Source: Arthrobacter sp. ov118 (GTDB lineage Bacteria > Actinomycetota > Actinomycetes > Actinomycetales > Micrococcaceae). Taken from it: a stretch of DNA of 64,000 bases. The translations under genes were made by a program, and so were the position numbers. Under the pieces are notes generated by a model, which saw nothing but the letters and a program-made list of their open reading frames with translations, was not told where the DNA came from and made no database searches. This document shows, one piece after another, positions 1 through 8,041 of the stretch. Location of the stretch: assembly GCF_900116495.1 (NCBI RefSeq), contig NZ_FPAY01000004.1, positions 186,001 through 250,000 of the forward strand, given 5' to 3'. Each line of letters begins with the position of its first letter. Positions within the stretch are counted from its first letter, which is position 1.

Positions 1-35
1 TTCATCCCCACCGGCGAAGAGCTTACAGTGGAGAT

Positions 36-308
36 ATGTGCCGCAACATCCGGACCCTGCATAATTTTGAGCCGCACGCCACGTCGGCGGAGGTGGAGGC
101 CGCAGCGCTGCAGTACGTGCGCAAGATCAGCGGCTCCACCAAGCCGTCCAAGGCCAACGAGGAAGCCTTCAACCGGGCTGTGCACGAGATCGCGCACGCT
201 ACCGAGCACCTGCTCGAATCCCTGGTGACGCACGCCCCGGCCAAGGACCGGGCGGAGGAAGCTGCCAAGGCGCGTGCAAGGGCGGCCGTCCGGTATGGCG
301 CCGCCTAA
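36..308 (+). CDS. DUF2277 family protein
   Basis: A 90-residue protein that opens with MCRNIRTLHNFEPHAT and continues into AALQYVRKISG, the hallmark opening of the DUF2277 family. The biochemical role of that family is unknown to me. The rest is Ala/Lys/Glu-rich and probably helical, with no membrane segment. The ATG at 36 is chosen because the conserved family motif starts exactly there. It stands alone on the plus strand, tail to tail with the copA gene. Family identity is from memory of the motif; function is not assigned. Confidence 0.85.
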   Translation: MCRNIRTLHNFEPHATSAEVEAAALQYVRKISGSTKPSKANEEAFNRAVHEIAHATEHLLESLVTHAPAKDRAEEAAKARARAAVRYGAA

Positions 309-344
309 CCTGCAATCCTGAACTGGTAGGCGGGCTGGGGTGCC

Positions 345-2705
345 CTATTTGCCGAAGCTGCGCAGGCGCAGCGAGTTGGCCACCACCAGCACGGAGCTGG
401 CCGCCATGGCGGCTCCGGCGATCATCGGGTTTAGCAGTCCCAGGGCCGCCACCGGGATACCCACGGCGTTGTAGAAGAAGGCCCAGAAGAGGTTGGTCTT
501 GATGGTGGCCAGGGTCCGCCGGGAGAGCTCAATTGCCTGGGCCACCTGCCCCAGATCATTGCCCATGACGGTCAGGTCGGCGGCTTCGATGGCGACGTCC
601 GTCCCGGACCCCATGGCCACGCCCAGGTCTGCCTGGGCCAGCGCCGCGGCGTCGTTGACGCCATCCCCGGCCATCGCCACGGTGGCACCGGCCGCCTGCA
701 GGCTGCGCACGGCCTGAACCTTGCCCTCCGGCAGCACGCCGGCGAAGACGTCCTCGGGGCGGATCCCGACGGCGGCAGCCACTTGGGCGGCCACCGCGGC
801 GTTGTCGCCGGTCAGGAGCATGGGCCGCAGCCCGAGTCGGCGGAGCCGGTCCACGGCGGCCTTGGAGCCGGGCTTCAGGGAATCGCGCAGGCGGATGATT
901 CCGGCGGGTTCGCCGTCCACGGCAACCCAGATCGCGGTGGCACCGGTGTCCTCGGCGGCGGCCAGCGCCTCCCGCTGCGCGGGAGTCGGGGTGATTCCGT
1001 TCTCCTGCAGCCAGCCGGTGCGGCCCGCGGCCACGATCTGGCCGTCGACGGTGCCCAGCACTCCGCCGCCGGGTGCGGAACGGAAACCGGCGACGGCGTC
1101 GATACCCGCGAAGCTTGCCTGCCCTGCGCCCCTATGGCCTGCGCCCACCATCGCCGCCTCGGCTGCCGCTGCGGCGATCGCGCGGGCGATGGGGTGCTCG
1201 GAGGAGTTTTCCACGGCCCCGGCGAGGCGCAGGACCTGAGCCTCGCTGTATGTTCCGAAGCCCTGGATGCCGTCCACGGCGAGCCTGCCCGTGGTGACTG
1301 TGCCGGTCTTGTCCAGCAGGATCGTGTCCACAGTCCGGGTGTCTTCAAGGATCTGCGGTCCCTTGATGAGGATGCCGAGCTGGGCGCCGCGGCCGGTCCC
1401 CGTCAGCAGCCCCACCGGCGTGGCCAGGCCCAGGGCGCAGGGGCACGCGATGACCAGCACGGCAACGGCCGCGGTGAATGCTGCCCGGAGTCCGTCGGCT
1501 CCGGGGGCAGGCCCGGCGGCCAGCAGCCAGGCTCCGAAGGTGAGGGCCGCGACCGCCAGGACCACCGGGACGAAGACGGCGCTGATCCGGTCCGCGAGCC
1601 GGGCAATCGGGGCTTTCCCGGTCTGAGCAGCGGAGACGAGCCGGCCCATCTGCGCCAAGGTCGTTTCCGAACCGACGCGTGTGGCGCGAACCAAGAGCCG
1701 GCCGGAGGTGTTGATGGTGGCACCGGTGACCTGGCTGCCCGGGCCGACCTCCACCGGCACGGATTCTCCGGTGACAAGCGAGGCATCCACGGCCGAGGAG
1801 CCGCCCAGGACCACGCCGTCCGTGGCGATCTTTTCACCGGGCCGGACAACGATCTCGTCTCCGACGGCGAGCTGCCCGGCGGGGATCTTGTGTTCCCGGC
1901 CGTTGCGCATCACGGTGGCGTCCTTGGCGCCAAGGCTGAGCAGGGCCGTGAGGGCATCGCCGGCCTTGCGCTTGGCACCGGCCTCCAGATAGCGGCCCAG
2001 CAACAGGAAAGTGGTGACGACGGCCGCGACCTCGAAGTAGAGGCCGCCGGAGCCCATGCCTTCCATGGCCGGGGATTCGGTCAGGCGCGGGTCCGCCAGG
2101 AGCTGCCCGGTGGAGAACGCATAGGCCGCGATCACGCCAATCGAAACCAGCGTGTCCATGGTTGAGGCACCGTGCCGCGCGTTGATGGCTGCGGCCCGGT
2201 GGAACGGCCACGCCGCCCAGCCGACCACCGGCAGGGCGAGAACGGCGACCACCCAGCCCCAGTGGGGGAACTGGAAGGCCGGGAACATGGAGATCGCCAC
2301 TACCGGAACGGCGAGGGCGGCTGCCGTGATGAGCCGCGGGCGGAGTTTGGCCGCTGCGTTCGACGGTTTTGGTTCATTACGTGCGGCTCCACCGGAGACA
2401 CCCTCCGGTTCAGTGCTGACGGGTTGGTGTGGTGTGTCCGAGTGGAGCGTGTCCGGGTGCAGTGGAGCCCGGATGGTGGCCTTGTAGCCGGCCGCCGCAA
2501 CCGTGGCGGTGATTTGCTCGTCACTGATGTTTGCCGGGACGGTGACGTGGGCGGACTCAAGTGGCAGGTTGACGGTGGCGTCGACGCCGTCGAGCTTTCC
2601 GAGCTTGCGTTCGACCCGGTTGACGCAGGAAGCGCACGTCATGCCTTCGATGTCGAGGTCGAGGACGCGGCGTCCGGCCTGGCCCAGCAACTGCTCGTTA
2701 CTCAC
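345..2705 (-). CDS. copA: Copper-translocating P1B-type ATPase CopA
   Basis: Inner-membrane P-type ATPase that exports Cu(I) from the cytoplasm. From the GTG at 2705 it has 786 residues. An N-terminal heavy-metal-associated domain carries GMTCASC, followed by transmembrane helices, the CPC metal site in IACPCALG, the phosphorylation motif DKTGT, the SEHP motif and the hinge GDGVND. It is the last gene of csoR-copZ-copA. The start is uncertain: three in-frame GTG codons (2741, 2723, 2705) each have a Shine-Dalgarno-like sequence. The one at 2705 gives the N-terminus most like relatives (VSNEQLLGQ before the metal domain). Longer starts upstream would overlap copZ with low-complexity sequence and are rejected. 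CsoR repression relieved by copper is inferred from the operator upstream. Confidence 0.93.
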   Translation of the reverse strand: MSNEQLLGQAGRRVLDLDIEGMTCASCVNRVERKLGKLDGVDATVNLPLESAHVTVPANISDEQITATVAAAGYKATIRAPLHPDTLHSDTPHQPVSTEPEGVSGGAARNEPKPSNAAAKLRPRLITAAALAVPVVAISMFPAFQFPHWGWVVAVLALPVVGWAAWPFHRAAAINARHGASTMDTLVSIGVIAAYAFSTGQLLADPRLTESPAMEGMGSGGLYFEVAAVVTTFLLLGRYLEAGAKRKAGDALTALLSLGAKDATVMRNGREHKIPAGQLAVGDEIVVRPGEKIATDGVVLGGSSAVDASLVTGESVPVEVGPGSQVTGATINTSGRLLVRATRVGSETTLAQMGRLVSAAQTGKAPIARLADRISAVFVPVVLAVAALTFGAWLLAAGPAPGADGLRAAFTAAVAVLVIACPCALGLATPVGLLTGTGRGAQLGILIKGPQILEDTRTVDTILLDKTGTVTTGRLAVDGIQGFGTYSEAQVLRLAGAVENSSEHPIARAIAAAAAEAAMVGAGHRGAGQASFAGIDAVAGFRSAPGGGVLGTVDGQIVAAGRTGWLQENGITPTPAQREALAAAEDTGATAIWVAVDGEPAGIIRLRDSLKPGSKAAVDRLRRLGLRPMLLTGDNAAVAAQVAAAVGIRPEDVFAGVLPEGKVQAVRSLQAAGATVAMAGDGVNDAAALAQADLGVAMGSGTDVAIEAADLTVMGNDLGQVAQAIELSRRTLATIKTNLFWAFFYNAVGIPVAALGLLNPMIAGAAMAASSVLVVANSLRLRSFGK

Positions 2706-2741
2706 GGTTCCTTCCCGACTCACTGTGCGTTCCTTACTCAC
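2691..2741 (-). repeat. 18-bp tandem repeat with three in-frame GTG starts of copA
   Basis: Reading the minus strand from 2741, two 18-base units and a partial third each begin GTGAGT: GTGAGTAAGGAACGCACA, GTGAGTCGGGAAGGAACC, GTGAGTAACGAGCAG. Each unit brings its own GTG, and the end of each unit gives an AAGGA/GGAAGG ribosome site for the next GTG. The copies are diverged, so this is an old duplication. Confidence 0.7.
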
Positions 2742-2808
2742 CGCGTGTCCTGCCCCGGCTTGTTCCCTAAAGTTCTTCGCTGCGCGGCGGCCGCTCAGCG
2801 TGGGGCAC

Positions 2809-3039
2809 TCAGGCTTCGGTGGCGACCACGAGGTAGCCGGCTTCAGCGACCGCCTCGCCGATCTCGGAGGATGACAGGGCTTCGCTGGACGTGATGGTGA
2901 CGGTGGAGATGCCGCCGGCGTTGAGGTCCACGTCGACCTTTTCGACGCCGGAGAGCGCCTCAAGTTCTTCGCTGACGGAGGACACGCAGTGGCCGCAGGT
3001 CATGCCGGATACGTTGACGGTGGTGGAAACAGTGCTCAT
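2809..3039 (-). CDS. copZ: Copper chaperone CopZ (heavy-metal-associated domain)
   Basis: A 76-residue single heavy-metal-associated domain with the metal site GMTCGHC near residue 12. It should bind Cu(I) in the cytoplasm and pass it to CopA. The ATG at 3039 is preceded by AAGGAG with 7 bases spacing. It sits between csoR (66 bases upstream) and copA (about 100 bases downstream), on the same strand, so it is probably co-transcribed. The C-terminus AGYLVVATEA is typical of the fold. The family is certain; copper rather than another metal is inferred from its neighbours. Confidence 0.92.
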   Translation of the reverse strand: MSTVSTTVNVSGMTCGHCVSSVSEELEALSGVEKVDVDLNAGGISTVTITSSEALSSSEIGEAVAEAGYLVVATEA

Positions 3040-3105
3040 GGCGTGCTCCTTGTCGGTGGGGGCGCTCGGTGGTTCCGGGCCCGGGGAGTGGTTGACGTGC
3101 AGGTT

Positions 3106-3447
3106 CTAGCGCAGGAGTCGACCGATGGCCTCGGTGGCCTCTTTGACCTTGAAATCGATGGCGTCGGCCCGCAAGCCGGGATCAGGCTCCGCGGCGGCGC
3201 CGACCACGCAGTGGCCGATATGCTCTTCCACGAGCCCCAGGCTCACGGCATGCAGGGCCTTGGTGACCGCGGCCACCTGGGTGAGGATGTCGATGCAGTA
3301 TTTGTCCTCGTCGACCATCCGGGCAATGCCGCGCACCTGGCCTTCGATCCGCTTGAGCCTGCGCAGGTACGCCTCTTTGTTGGCGGTGTAGCCGTGCTGC
3401 TCATGGGACCCCAGACCGGCCGTGCCGGGAATTTCGGACTCGCTCAT
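3106..3447 (-). CDS. csoR: Copper-sensing repressor CsoR
   Basis: A 113-residue all-helical DUF156-type repressor. It contains the DNA-contact region YLRRLKRIEGQVRG and the Cu(I)-binding set Cys51, His76 and Cys80. Their spacing (25 and 4) equals that of the Mycobacterium tuberculosis CsoR ligands. Apo-CsoR represses and Cu(I) releases it; this is established for the family. The ATG at 3447 lies only 11 bases from a perfect GGGGTAT inverted repeat, so autorepression of the csoR-copZ-copA operon is likely. The N-terminal 20 residues (SESEIPGTAGLGSHEQHG) are an extension seen in actinobacterial members. Confidence 0.93.
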   Translation of the reverse strand: MSESEIPGTAGLGSHEQHGYTANKEAYLRRLKRIEGQVRGIARMVDEDKYCIDILTQVAAVTKALHAVSLGLVEEHIGHCVVGAAAEPDPGLRADAIDFKVKEATEAIGRLLR

Positions 3448-3458
3448 GTCCCCAACCT

Positions 3459-3475
3459 ATACCCCCTAGGGGTAT
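3459..3475 (-). promoter_or_regulatory. CsoR operator within the csoR promoter
   Basis: Perfect inverted repeat ATACCCC-CTA-GGGGTAT, matching the GC-rich CsoR-type operator. On the minus strand it overlaps TATAGG (a possible -10), with TGTTGC 17 bases upstream as a possible -35. Repressor binding would then block the promoter directly. The -10 lies so close to the ATG that the transcript may be leaderless or nearly so. Confidence 0.85.
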
Positions 3476-3490
3476 CTGGCAACAGGCAGA

Positions 3491-3539
3491 AAATAAAACA
3501 GCTCCGGAGTGCGTTATTGGGGGATACGCACTCCGGAGC
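3491..3539 (-). terminator. Rho-independent terminator after the universal stress gene
   Basis: A perfect 14-base inverted repeat (arms 3501-3514 and 3526-3539, arm sequence GCTCCGGAGTGCGT) with an 11-base loop. On the minus strand it is followed by TGTTTTATTT. It lies downstream of the stress gene ending at 3631 and upstream of csoR, insulating the copper operon. Confidence 0.88.
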
Positions 3540-3548
3540 AGCTATGGG

Positions 3549-3570
3549 GTAGGCGGTTCATCCCGCCTAC
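3549..3570. repeat. Second inverted repeat next to the terminator
   Basis: Perfect 8-base arms GTAGGCGG and CCGCCTAC around a 6-base loop (TTCATC). It sits between the stress gene stop and the stronger terminator and may help stop or protect that transcript. No T-tract follows it. Confidence 0.5.
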
Positions 3571-3630
3571 ACATCGAGCTTAGTCGGCAGTGGCGGGATA
3601 ACGCCAGCACCCCGAATAACTACTTTCGCT

Positions 3631-4116
3631 TTACTTTTCCACCACCGGCACGATCAGGACCGGACGCTCCTGATGGTGACTGAGCCATGCCGCGACTGAG
3701 CCGTTGAGTGCCGCGGAAATGCGGTGGCCGACCCCGCGCTCGGGGGTCCCCACGACGATCATGAGCGCGTCAGCCTCAGCCGCCAGCCTGCCGATCGCCC
3801 GGGCCGGGTCGCCCGGCAGCGTGCGCAGGGTCCACTCGACCGCCATGCTGTCGCAGGTTGCGCCGATGCTGGACCGCAGCTTCCGGGTGGTCGCCCGGAC
3901 CTCGGCGTCATCGGCATCCCGATGCAGGGACGAGCGGTGCGCGGTCCGTGCTGGGTCCCATTCCACCAGGTAGCTCGCCTCGTCGACATGCACGCAGATC
4001 ATCGGCGCAGCGAGGCGCTTCGCAAGCGATGCCGCGGTCTGCAGCACCTCCGGATGCTGCCCGGGAAGCACCCCTACCACTAGGGGCCGCTGGCCGGTGA
4101 CCGACTCGTCAGACAT
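3631..4116 (-). CDS. Universal stress protein (UspA) family protein
   Basis: A 161-residue single UspA-fold protein. Features are the first beta strand PLVVGVLPG, a middle strand MICVHVDEASYLVEW, and the nucleotide-loop region ALMIVVGTPERGVGHRIS...GSVAAWLSHH. The loop fits the G-x2-G-x9-G(S/T) ATP-binding pattern only approximately, so ATP binding is uncertain. The C-terminus RPVLIVPV is the usual last strand. It is a single gene with its own strong terminator. The exact stress role cannot be read from sequence. Confidence 0.85.
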   Translation of the reverse strand: MSDESVTGQRPLVVGVLPGQHPEVLQTAASLAKRLAAPMICVHVDEASYLVEWDPARTAHRSSLHRDADDAEVRATTRKLRSSIGATCDSMAVEWTLRTLPGDPARAIGRLAAEADALMIVVGTPERGVGHRISAALNGSVAAWLSHHQERPVLIVPVVEK

Positions 4117-4268
4117 ACTTCATTCTGGCGCCGGACAGCCGCGTTGAACAGGGGCTTTCCGTTCCGCTCCGGCGGCTGGGGACGTTGCGCGGGCGTTGGC
4201 CGCGGCATCCCTTGAACACCCCGGGGACAGGGGCCTACGGTTGAAGGACACAGGAGGAGGTGGCCGCC

Positions 4269-4475
4269 GTGGAGATCTACATGTGGTGGCTGGATCTGGA
4301 TTTGGCGAGTAAAGAATGGCTCCGGGAAAACCTCCGGGCCGCCGAACTGCCCGAGTCCGTGCTTCGGGGTATCGCCGATGCGGGCGGCCCAGGTCCCGAG
4401 CGGGCGCCCGGCGGCGCCGCCTTGACGGCCGCCGACTGGGATTTCATCGAGACGCAATCGGAGTTCGTCGACTGA
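4269..4475 (+). CDS. Small hypothetical protein
   Basis: A 68-residue acidic soluble protein rich in Trp, Leu and Asp (VEIYMWWLDLDLASKEWL). It has no domain I recognise. GTG at 4269 is preferred over GTG at 4260 because the strong AGGAGGAGG at 4252-4260 then lies 8 bases upstream instead of overlapping the start. It has good actinobacterial codon use. It lies just upstream of the beta-propeller gene and may share a transcript with it. Confidence 0.6.
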   Translation: MEIYMWWLDLDLASKEWLRENLRAAELPESVLRGIADAGGPGPERAPGGAALTAADWDFIETQSEFVD

Positions 4476-4530
4476 CGGCAGCCCAAGAAAACCATTGCGG
4501 CCATCCGGCACGGGTGGTTGCATGGGGGTC

Positions 4531-5646
4531 ATGGCTACTGCAGAGAGTTATGTCCTGGCGATCGGGACCAAGAAGGGCCTTTGGCTGGCGACCAGCCCGG
4601 ACCGGAAGGAGTGGTCGCTGTCAGGGCCGCATTTTCTGATGAGCGAAGTGCCCAGCATCGGCATCGACACCCGCGAGGGCCGGACCCGGATCATGGTGGG
4701 GGTACGCTCCGAGCATTGGGGTCCCACCGTTTTCCATTCCGATGACCTGGGCCGAACGTGGACCGAACCCGAAAACGGTGCCATCTCGTTCCCCGACGGC
4801 ACCGACGCCGCCCTGGAACGGATCTGGCAGATCTACCCCGACGCCGAGTCCCGTCCGGGGGTCGTGTGGGCCGGCTGCGAGCCGATCTCGGTCTGGAAGT
4901 CGACCGACGGCGGCGAGCACTTCGAGCTCAACCGCGGCCTTTGGGACCACCCGCACCGCGGTGAATGGGGTGCCGGCTACGGCGGCGCCGCGGCGCACTC
5001 GATCGTCGTTGACCCCACAGGGGAGAAAGTCCACGTTGCCATGAGCACGGGAGGGGTTTACCGCTCGCTCGACGGCGGAGGCTCCTGGGAACCGCGCAAT
5101 AAGGGGATTTCCGCCTACTTCATGCCCGATCCGAATCCGGAATTTGGCCAGTGCGTCCACAAGATCGCCGCCGACGCCGCCGTCGACGGCAGGCTGTACG
5201 CGCAGAACCACCACGGGGTGTACCGCAGCGACGACGACGCCGAGTCCTGGGAGTCGATCGCCGAAGGGCTGCCGGCGGACTTTGGCTTTGTGATGATGAC
5301 GCATCCGCGTCGGGCCGGTACGGCCTGGGTGATCCCGCTGAAAGCTGACGGCGAGCGTATCCCGCCGGACGGGAAGCTCGCGGTGCACCGGACCGGCGAC
5401 GCCGGAGCGAGCTGGACGCGGCTCGACGCCGGGCTTCCGGAGCCTGAGTACAACGCCGTCCTGCGCGATGCCGCGTGCGTCGATGCGGCGGAACCGGCCG
5501 GCGTCTACTTTGGGACCCGGGGCGGCTGTGTCTATGCCAGCCCGGACGAGGGGGACCACTTCAGCGAGGTGGCCTCGCATCTGCCGGACGTGCTTTGCGT
5601 GCGGGCCGCCGCAGTCCCGGCTGCCCTGTTGCCGGATAGGCGATGA
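4531..5646 (+). CDS. BNR/sialidase-like beta-propeller protein
   Basis: About 371 residues made of repeated Asp-box motifs of the S-x-D-x-G-x-x-W type: SDDLGRTW, STDGGEHF, SLDGGGSW, SDDDAESW, TGDAGASW and SPDEGDHF. This indicates a six- or seven-bladed beta-propeller of the sialidase/VPS10 class. There is no signal peptide (it starts MATAESYVLAIGTKKGLWLA), so it is cytoplasmic. A true sialidase arginine triad is not evident, so an enzyme name is not justified. It overlaps the MoaD-like gene by ATGA (5643-5646), which indicates translational coupling. The start could also be ATG 4522; neither has a good ribosome site. Confidence 0.8.
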   Translation: MATAESYVLAIGTKKGLWLATSPDRKEWSLSGPHFLMSEVPSIGIDTREGRTRIMVGVRSEHWGPTVFHSDDLGRTWTEPENGAISFPDGTDAALERIWQIYPDAESRPGVVWAGCEPISVWKSTDGGEHFELNRGLWDHPHRGEWGAGYGGAAAHSIVVDPTGEKVHVAMSTGGVYRSLDGGGSWEPRNKGISAYFMPDPNPEFGQCVHKIAADAAVDGRLYAQNHHGVYRSDDDAESWESIAEGLPADFGFVMMTHPRRAGTAWVIPLKADGERIPPDGKLAVHRTGDAGASWTRLDAGLPEPEYNAVLRDAACVDAAEPAGVYFGTRGGCVYASPDEGDHFSEVASHLPDVLCVRAAAVPAALLPDRR

Positions 5647-5957
5647 CGGCGGCCATGTCCGTACCGGTGGAGGCGCCGATCACCGTTGTACTGCCCAGTG
5701 TCCTCCAACCGCTTGCCGGCGGGCAGTCCATCCTGACTGCGCCCGCCGAGAAAGCGGTGACGGTGGAGTGGTTGCTGGATAGGGTGACCGGGGACTATCC
5801 GGCGCTTTCGCGGCGGTTGCGGGATGAAACCGGAACCGTTCGCCGTTACGTGAATATATACGTCAACGGCAATGAGATCCGGGGGCTGCAGGGCTTGGTC
5901 ACTGCGGTGGCGCCGGGCCAGGAGGTCCTCATCATCCAGTCCGTGGCCGGCGGCTGA
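5643..5957 (+). CDS. MoaD/ThiS-like ubiquitin-fold sulfur carrier
   Basis: A 104-residue beta-grasp protein ending in SVAGG. The exposed Gly-Gly C-terminus is what MoaD, ThiS and other sulfur carriers need for adenylation and thiocarboxylation. Strand motifs are ITVVLPSVLQPLAGG, VRRYVNIYVNGNEIR and VLIIQSVAGG. It is coupled to the upstream beta-propeller gene by a 4-base overlap. No E1-like activator (MoeB/ThiF), MoaE or ThiG lies in the window, so its sulfur acceptor is unknown. A molybdopterin role is possible but not shown. Confidence 0.85.
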   Translation: MTAAMSVPVEAPITVVLPSVLQPLAGGQSILTAPAEKAVTVEWLLDRVTGDYPALSRRLRDETGTVRRYVNIYVNGNEIRGLQGLVTAVAPGQEVLIIQSVAGG

Positions 5958-5961
5958 CGCC

Positions 5962-6198
5962 TCAGGCGACGCGCCAGACGCTGCATTCGTCTGCGTTGAT
6001 GGCTTTGCGCATGCCGCTGTGGCGGTCCATGATCCAGACGACGCCGATTCCGGGGGCGGTTTCCTGGACGCTGCCGCGGCGGATCACGACGTCGTCGTAA
6101 TTCGGGCCCACCCGGAGGCGGGCTTCGATCTCGTCGCCGCGGTGCAGCTGGTCCAGGGCGCGGATACGGGTCACATGGGCTTTGGCTTCCTTCAACAT
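5962..6198 (-). CDS. Small hypothetical protein
   Basis: A 78-residue soluble protein starting MLKEAKAHVTRIRALDQLHRG, with later motifs VGPNYDDVVIRRGSVQE and GIGVVWIMDRHSGMRK. The beta-rich pattern suggests a small barrel, but I do not recognise a family. It has a single Cys near the C-terminus (ADECSVWRVA). It converges on the MoaD-like gene with 4 bases between their ends. Codon use fits a real gene; function not assigned. Confidence 0.6.
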   Translation of the reverse strand: MLKEAKAHVTRIRALDQLHRGDEIEARLRVGPNYDDVVIRRGSVQETAPGIGVVWIMDRHSGMRKAINADECSVWRVA

Positions 6199-6346
6199 GG
6201 CGGGGCCTCCCGAACTGGAGCTGGTGCCTGCTCTTGCCGGCCCTTCCAGTGTCCTGCGCCAATGTTGCCGCCGCGTTTCGGCATGGTTAGGGACGGGTTA
6301 GTTTTCGGCGGCGCCGGAGTTTCCGGGTCTCGAACGTGCGTGCGGC

Positions 6347-8041
6347 TCAGGGAATATGGCGATCCGCCGGGCGTTGTATCCGGAACCACCGGTAGCCGTA
6401 GCGATCCAGCGGGACTTCAAATCCGCCGTCGTCCGCGAGCGGGAGATCCTCGCCGCCGAGCAGGTCCCGGAGCACGGCGCCTGAGAACGAGCTTTCCGGT
6501 TCGTCTGGCGATTCTGCGCTGGCAGTCACCGACGCCGGCTCCGCGCCGAAGTTGTGGGCCACGATCACCACCGACCCGTCCCAGGTGCAGCGGTGAAGCA
6601 GCACCTGGGCGGACGGCTGCTGGATAAGTTCAAACCGCCCCCAGCCGAGCTCGGGGCATTCCCGGTAACGCTGGATGAGGGTGGCGATGAAGTTCCACAG
6701 CGAGTCCGGATCCCGCTTCGCGGCGGCGGCGTTGATGTTCTTGGGCCCAAAGTACCCTTCCACCGGCTGGGCCACGAGGTCACTGGACGGGGCGGTCGAG
6801 AAGCCGCCGTTCCTAGTGTCGTCCCATTGCATGGGGGAGCGGACCGCCGAACGGCCCTTGGCCCGCAGGTCTTCACCCATTCCAATCTCCTCGCCGTAGA
6901 AGAGCACCGGGGTGCCCGGAAGCGAGAACATCAGTGAATAGACCATCCGGATCCTTGCCGGATCGCCGCCGAGCATGGTCGGAAGCCGGCGGCGCAGCCC
7001 GCGGCCGTACATCTGCATGTCCGGGTCCGGACCGAACGCGGCAAAGACCTCCGCGCGCTCCGAGTCGCTGAGTTTGTCGAGGGTGAGCTCGTCGTGGTTG
7101 CGGACGAACATGGCCCACTGGTTGTCGGGGTTGATTGCCGGGCGGCCGCTGAGCGTCTTCCCCAGTGGGCGGGCGTCCTGCCGGGCCAGCGAGAGGTACA
7201 TGTTCTGCATCGAGAGGAAGTCGAACTGCATGTTCAACTCGTTGCCGGTCTGCCCGCCGAAGTACTTCAGCTGCTCCTTGTAGGGCAGGTTGACCTCGCC
7301 GAGGAGGACGGCACTGCCATGGCGGCGGTTGAGGAAGCTGCGCAGGGCGCTGAGGTAGTCGTGCGGATTAATTCTTGCCGCTTCGTCCTTCGGTTCGCCG
7401 AGCAGTTCCAGAAAGAAGGGCACGGCGTCCAGCCGGAAGCCGTCCAGGCCCAGCTGCAGCCAGAAGCCCATGGACTTGGCGATCTCGTCCCGCACCTTTG
7501 GATTCATGACATTCAGGTCCGGCTGGTGTTTGGAGAACATGTGCAGGAACCACTCGCCGGTTGCCTTGTCCTGCGTCCAGATCGACGTTTCCTCGCCGGG
7601 AAACACCACCTGGTCCGAAGTGTCCGGCGGCGTGTCCTTCCGCCAGACGTAGTAGTCGCGGTACGGGTTGTCCACGGACTTCCGCGCCTGGACAAACCAC
7701 GGGTGCCGGTCGGACGTGTGGTTGATGACGAAGTCCGCGATCACCCTGATGCCGCGGTCATTGGCCGTGCGGATGAATTCCACGAGGTCGCCGAGGTTGC
7801 CAAGCCGCGGATCCACACCGTACATGTCGGTGACGTCGTAGCCGTCGTCGCGGTCCGGGGAGGGATAGAAGGGCATGAGCCAGATGCACGTGACGCCGAG
7901 GGCCGCGAGGTAGTCCACGCGCTGGATCAGGCCACCGAAATCACCGGTGCCATCGCCGTCGCCGTCCAGAAACGTTTCCGGGTCAAGGCAGTAGATCACC
8001 GCGTTTTTCCACCAGAGGTCGGAAGTCTCTGCAATCCTCAC
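6347..8041 (-). CDS. GH13 alpha-amylase family enzyme (trehalose-synthase-like)
   Basis: From GTG 8041 it has 564 residues. It has the GH13 barrel motifs: DFVINHTS near residue 103, GFRLDAV with nucleophile Asp205, LLGEVN with acid/base Glu249, and RNHDELT with Asp317. The opening WWKNAVIYCLDPETFLD and DGYDVTDMYGVDPRLG resemble trehalose synthase and related transglycosidases, so maltose/trehalose interconversion or sucrose/oligosaccharide hydrolysis are candidates. The GTG start overlaps the stop of the upstream flavin oxidoreductase gene by GTGA (8038-8041). The longer ORF upstream gives low-complexity Arg/Pro sequence in the other gene's shadow and is rejected. Exact substrate unknown. Confidence 0.85.
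   Translation of the reverse strand: MRIAETSDLWWKNAVIYCLDPETFLDGDGDGTGDFGGLIQRVDYLAALGVTCIWLMPFYPSPDRDDGYDVTDMYGVDPRLGNLGDLVEFIRTANDRGIRVIADFVINHTSDRHPWFVQARKSVDNPYRDYYVWRKDTPPDTSDQVVFPGEETSIWTQDKATGEWFLHMFSKHQPDLNVMNPKVRDEIAKSMGFWLQLGLDGFRLDAVPFFLELLGEPKDEAARINPHDYLSALRSFLNRRHGSAVLLGEVNLPYKEQLKYFGGQTGNELNMQFDFLSMQNMYLSLARQDARPLGKTLSGRPAINPDNQWAMFVRNHDELTLDKLSDSERAEVFAAFGPDPDMQMYGRGLRRRLPTMLGGDPARIRMVYSLMFSLPGTPVLFYGEEIGMGEDLRAKGRSAVRSPMQWDDTRNGGFSTAPSSDLVAQPVEGYFGPKNINAAAAKRDPDSLWNFIATLIQRYRECPELGWGRFELIQQPSAQVLLHRCTWDGSVVIVAHNFGAEPASVTASAESPDEPESSFSGAVLRDLLGGEDLPLADDGGFEVPLDRYGYRWFRIQRPADRHIP

Noticed and set aside
783..2165. Long plus-strand ORF of 460 codons inside copA
   Set aside because: It is the complement of copA. 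Its translation is Gly/Arg/Ala-rich without domain motifs, while the minus-strand frame has all P-type ATPase motifs.
345..2963. copA start at 2963
   Set aside because: It would overlap copZ with low-complexity Ser/Pro/Lys residues. The family N-terminus begins at the GTG codons near 2705-2741.
4531..5646. True sialidase
   Set aside because: Asp boxes define the propeller fold only. The arginine triad and nucleophile Tyr of sialidases are not evident, and there is no secretion signal.
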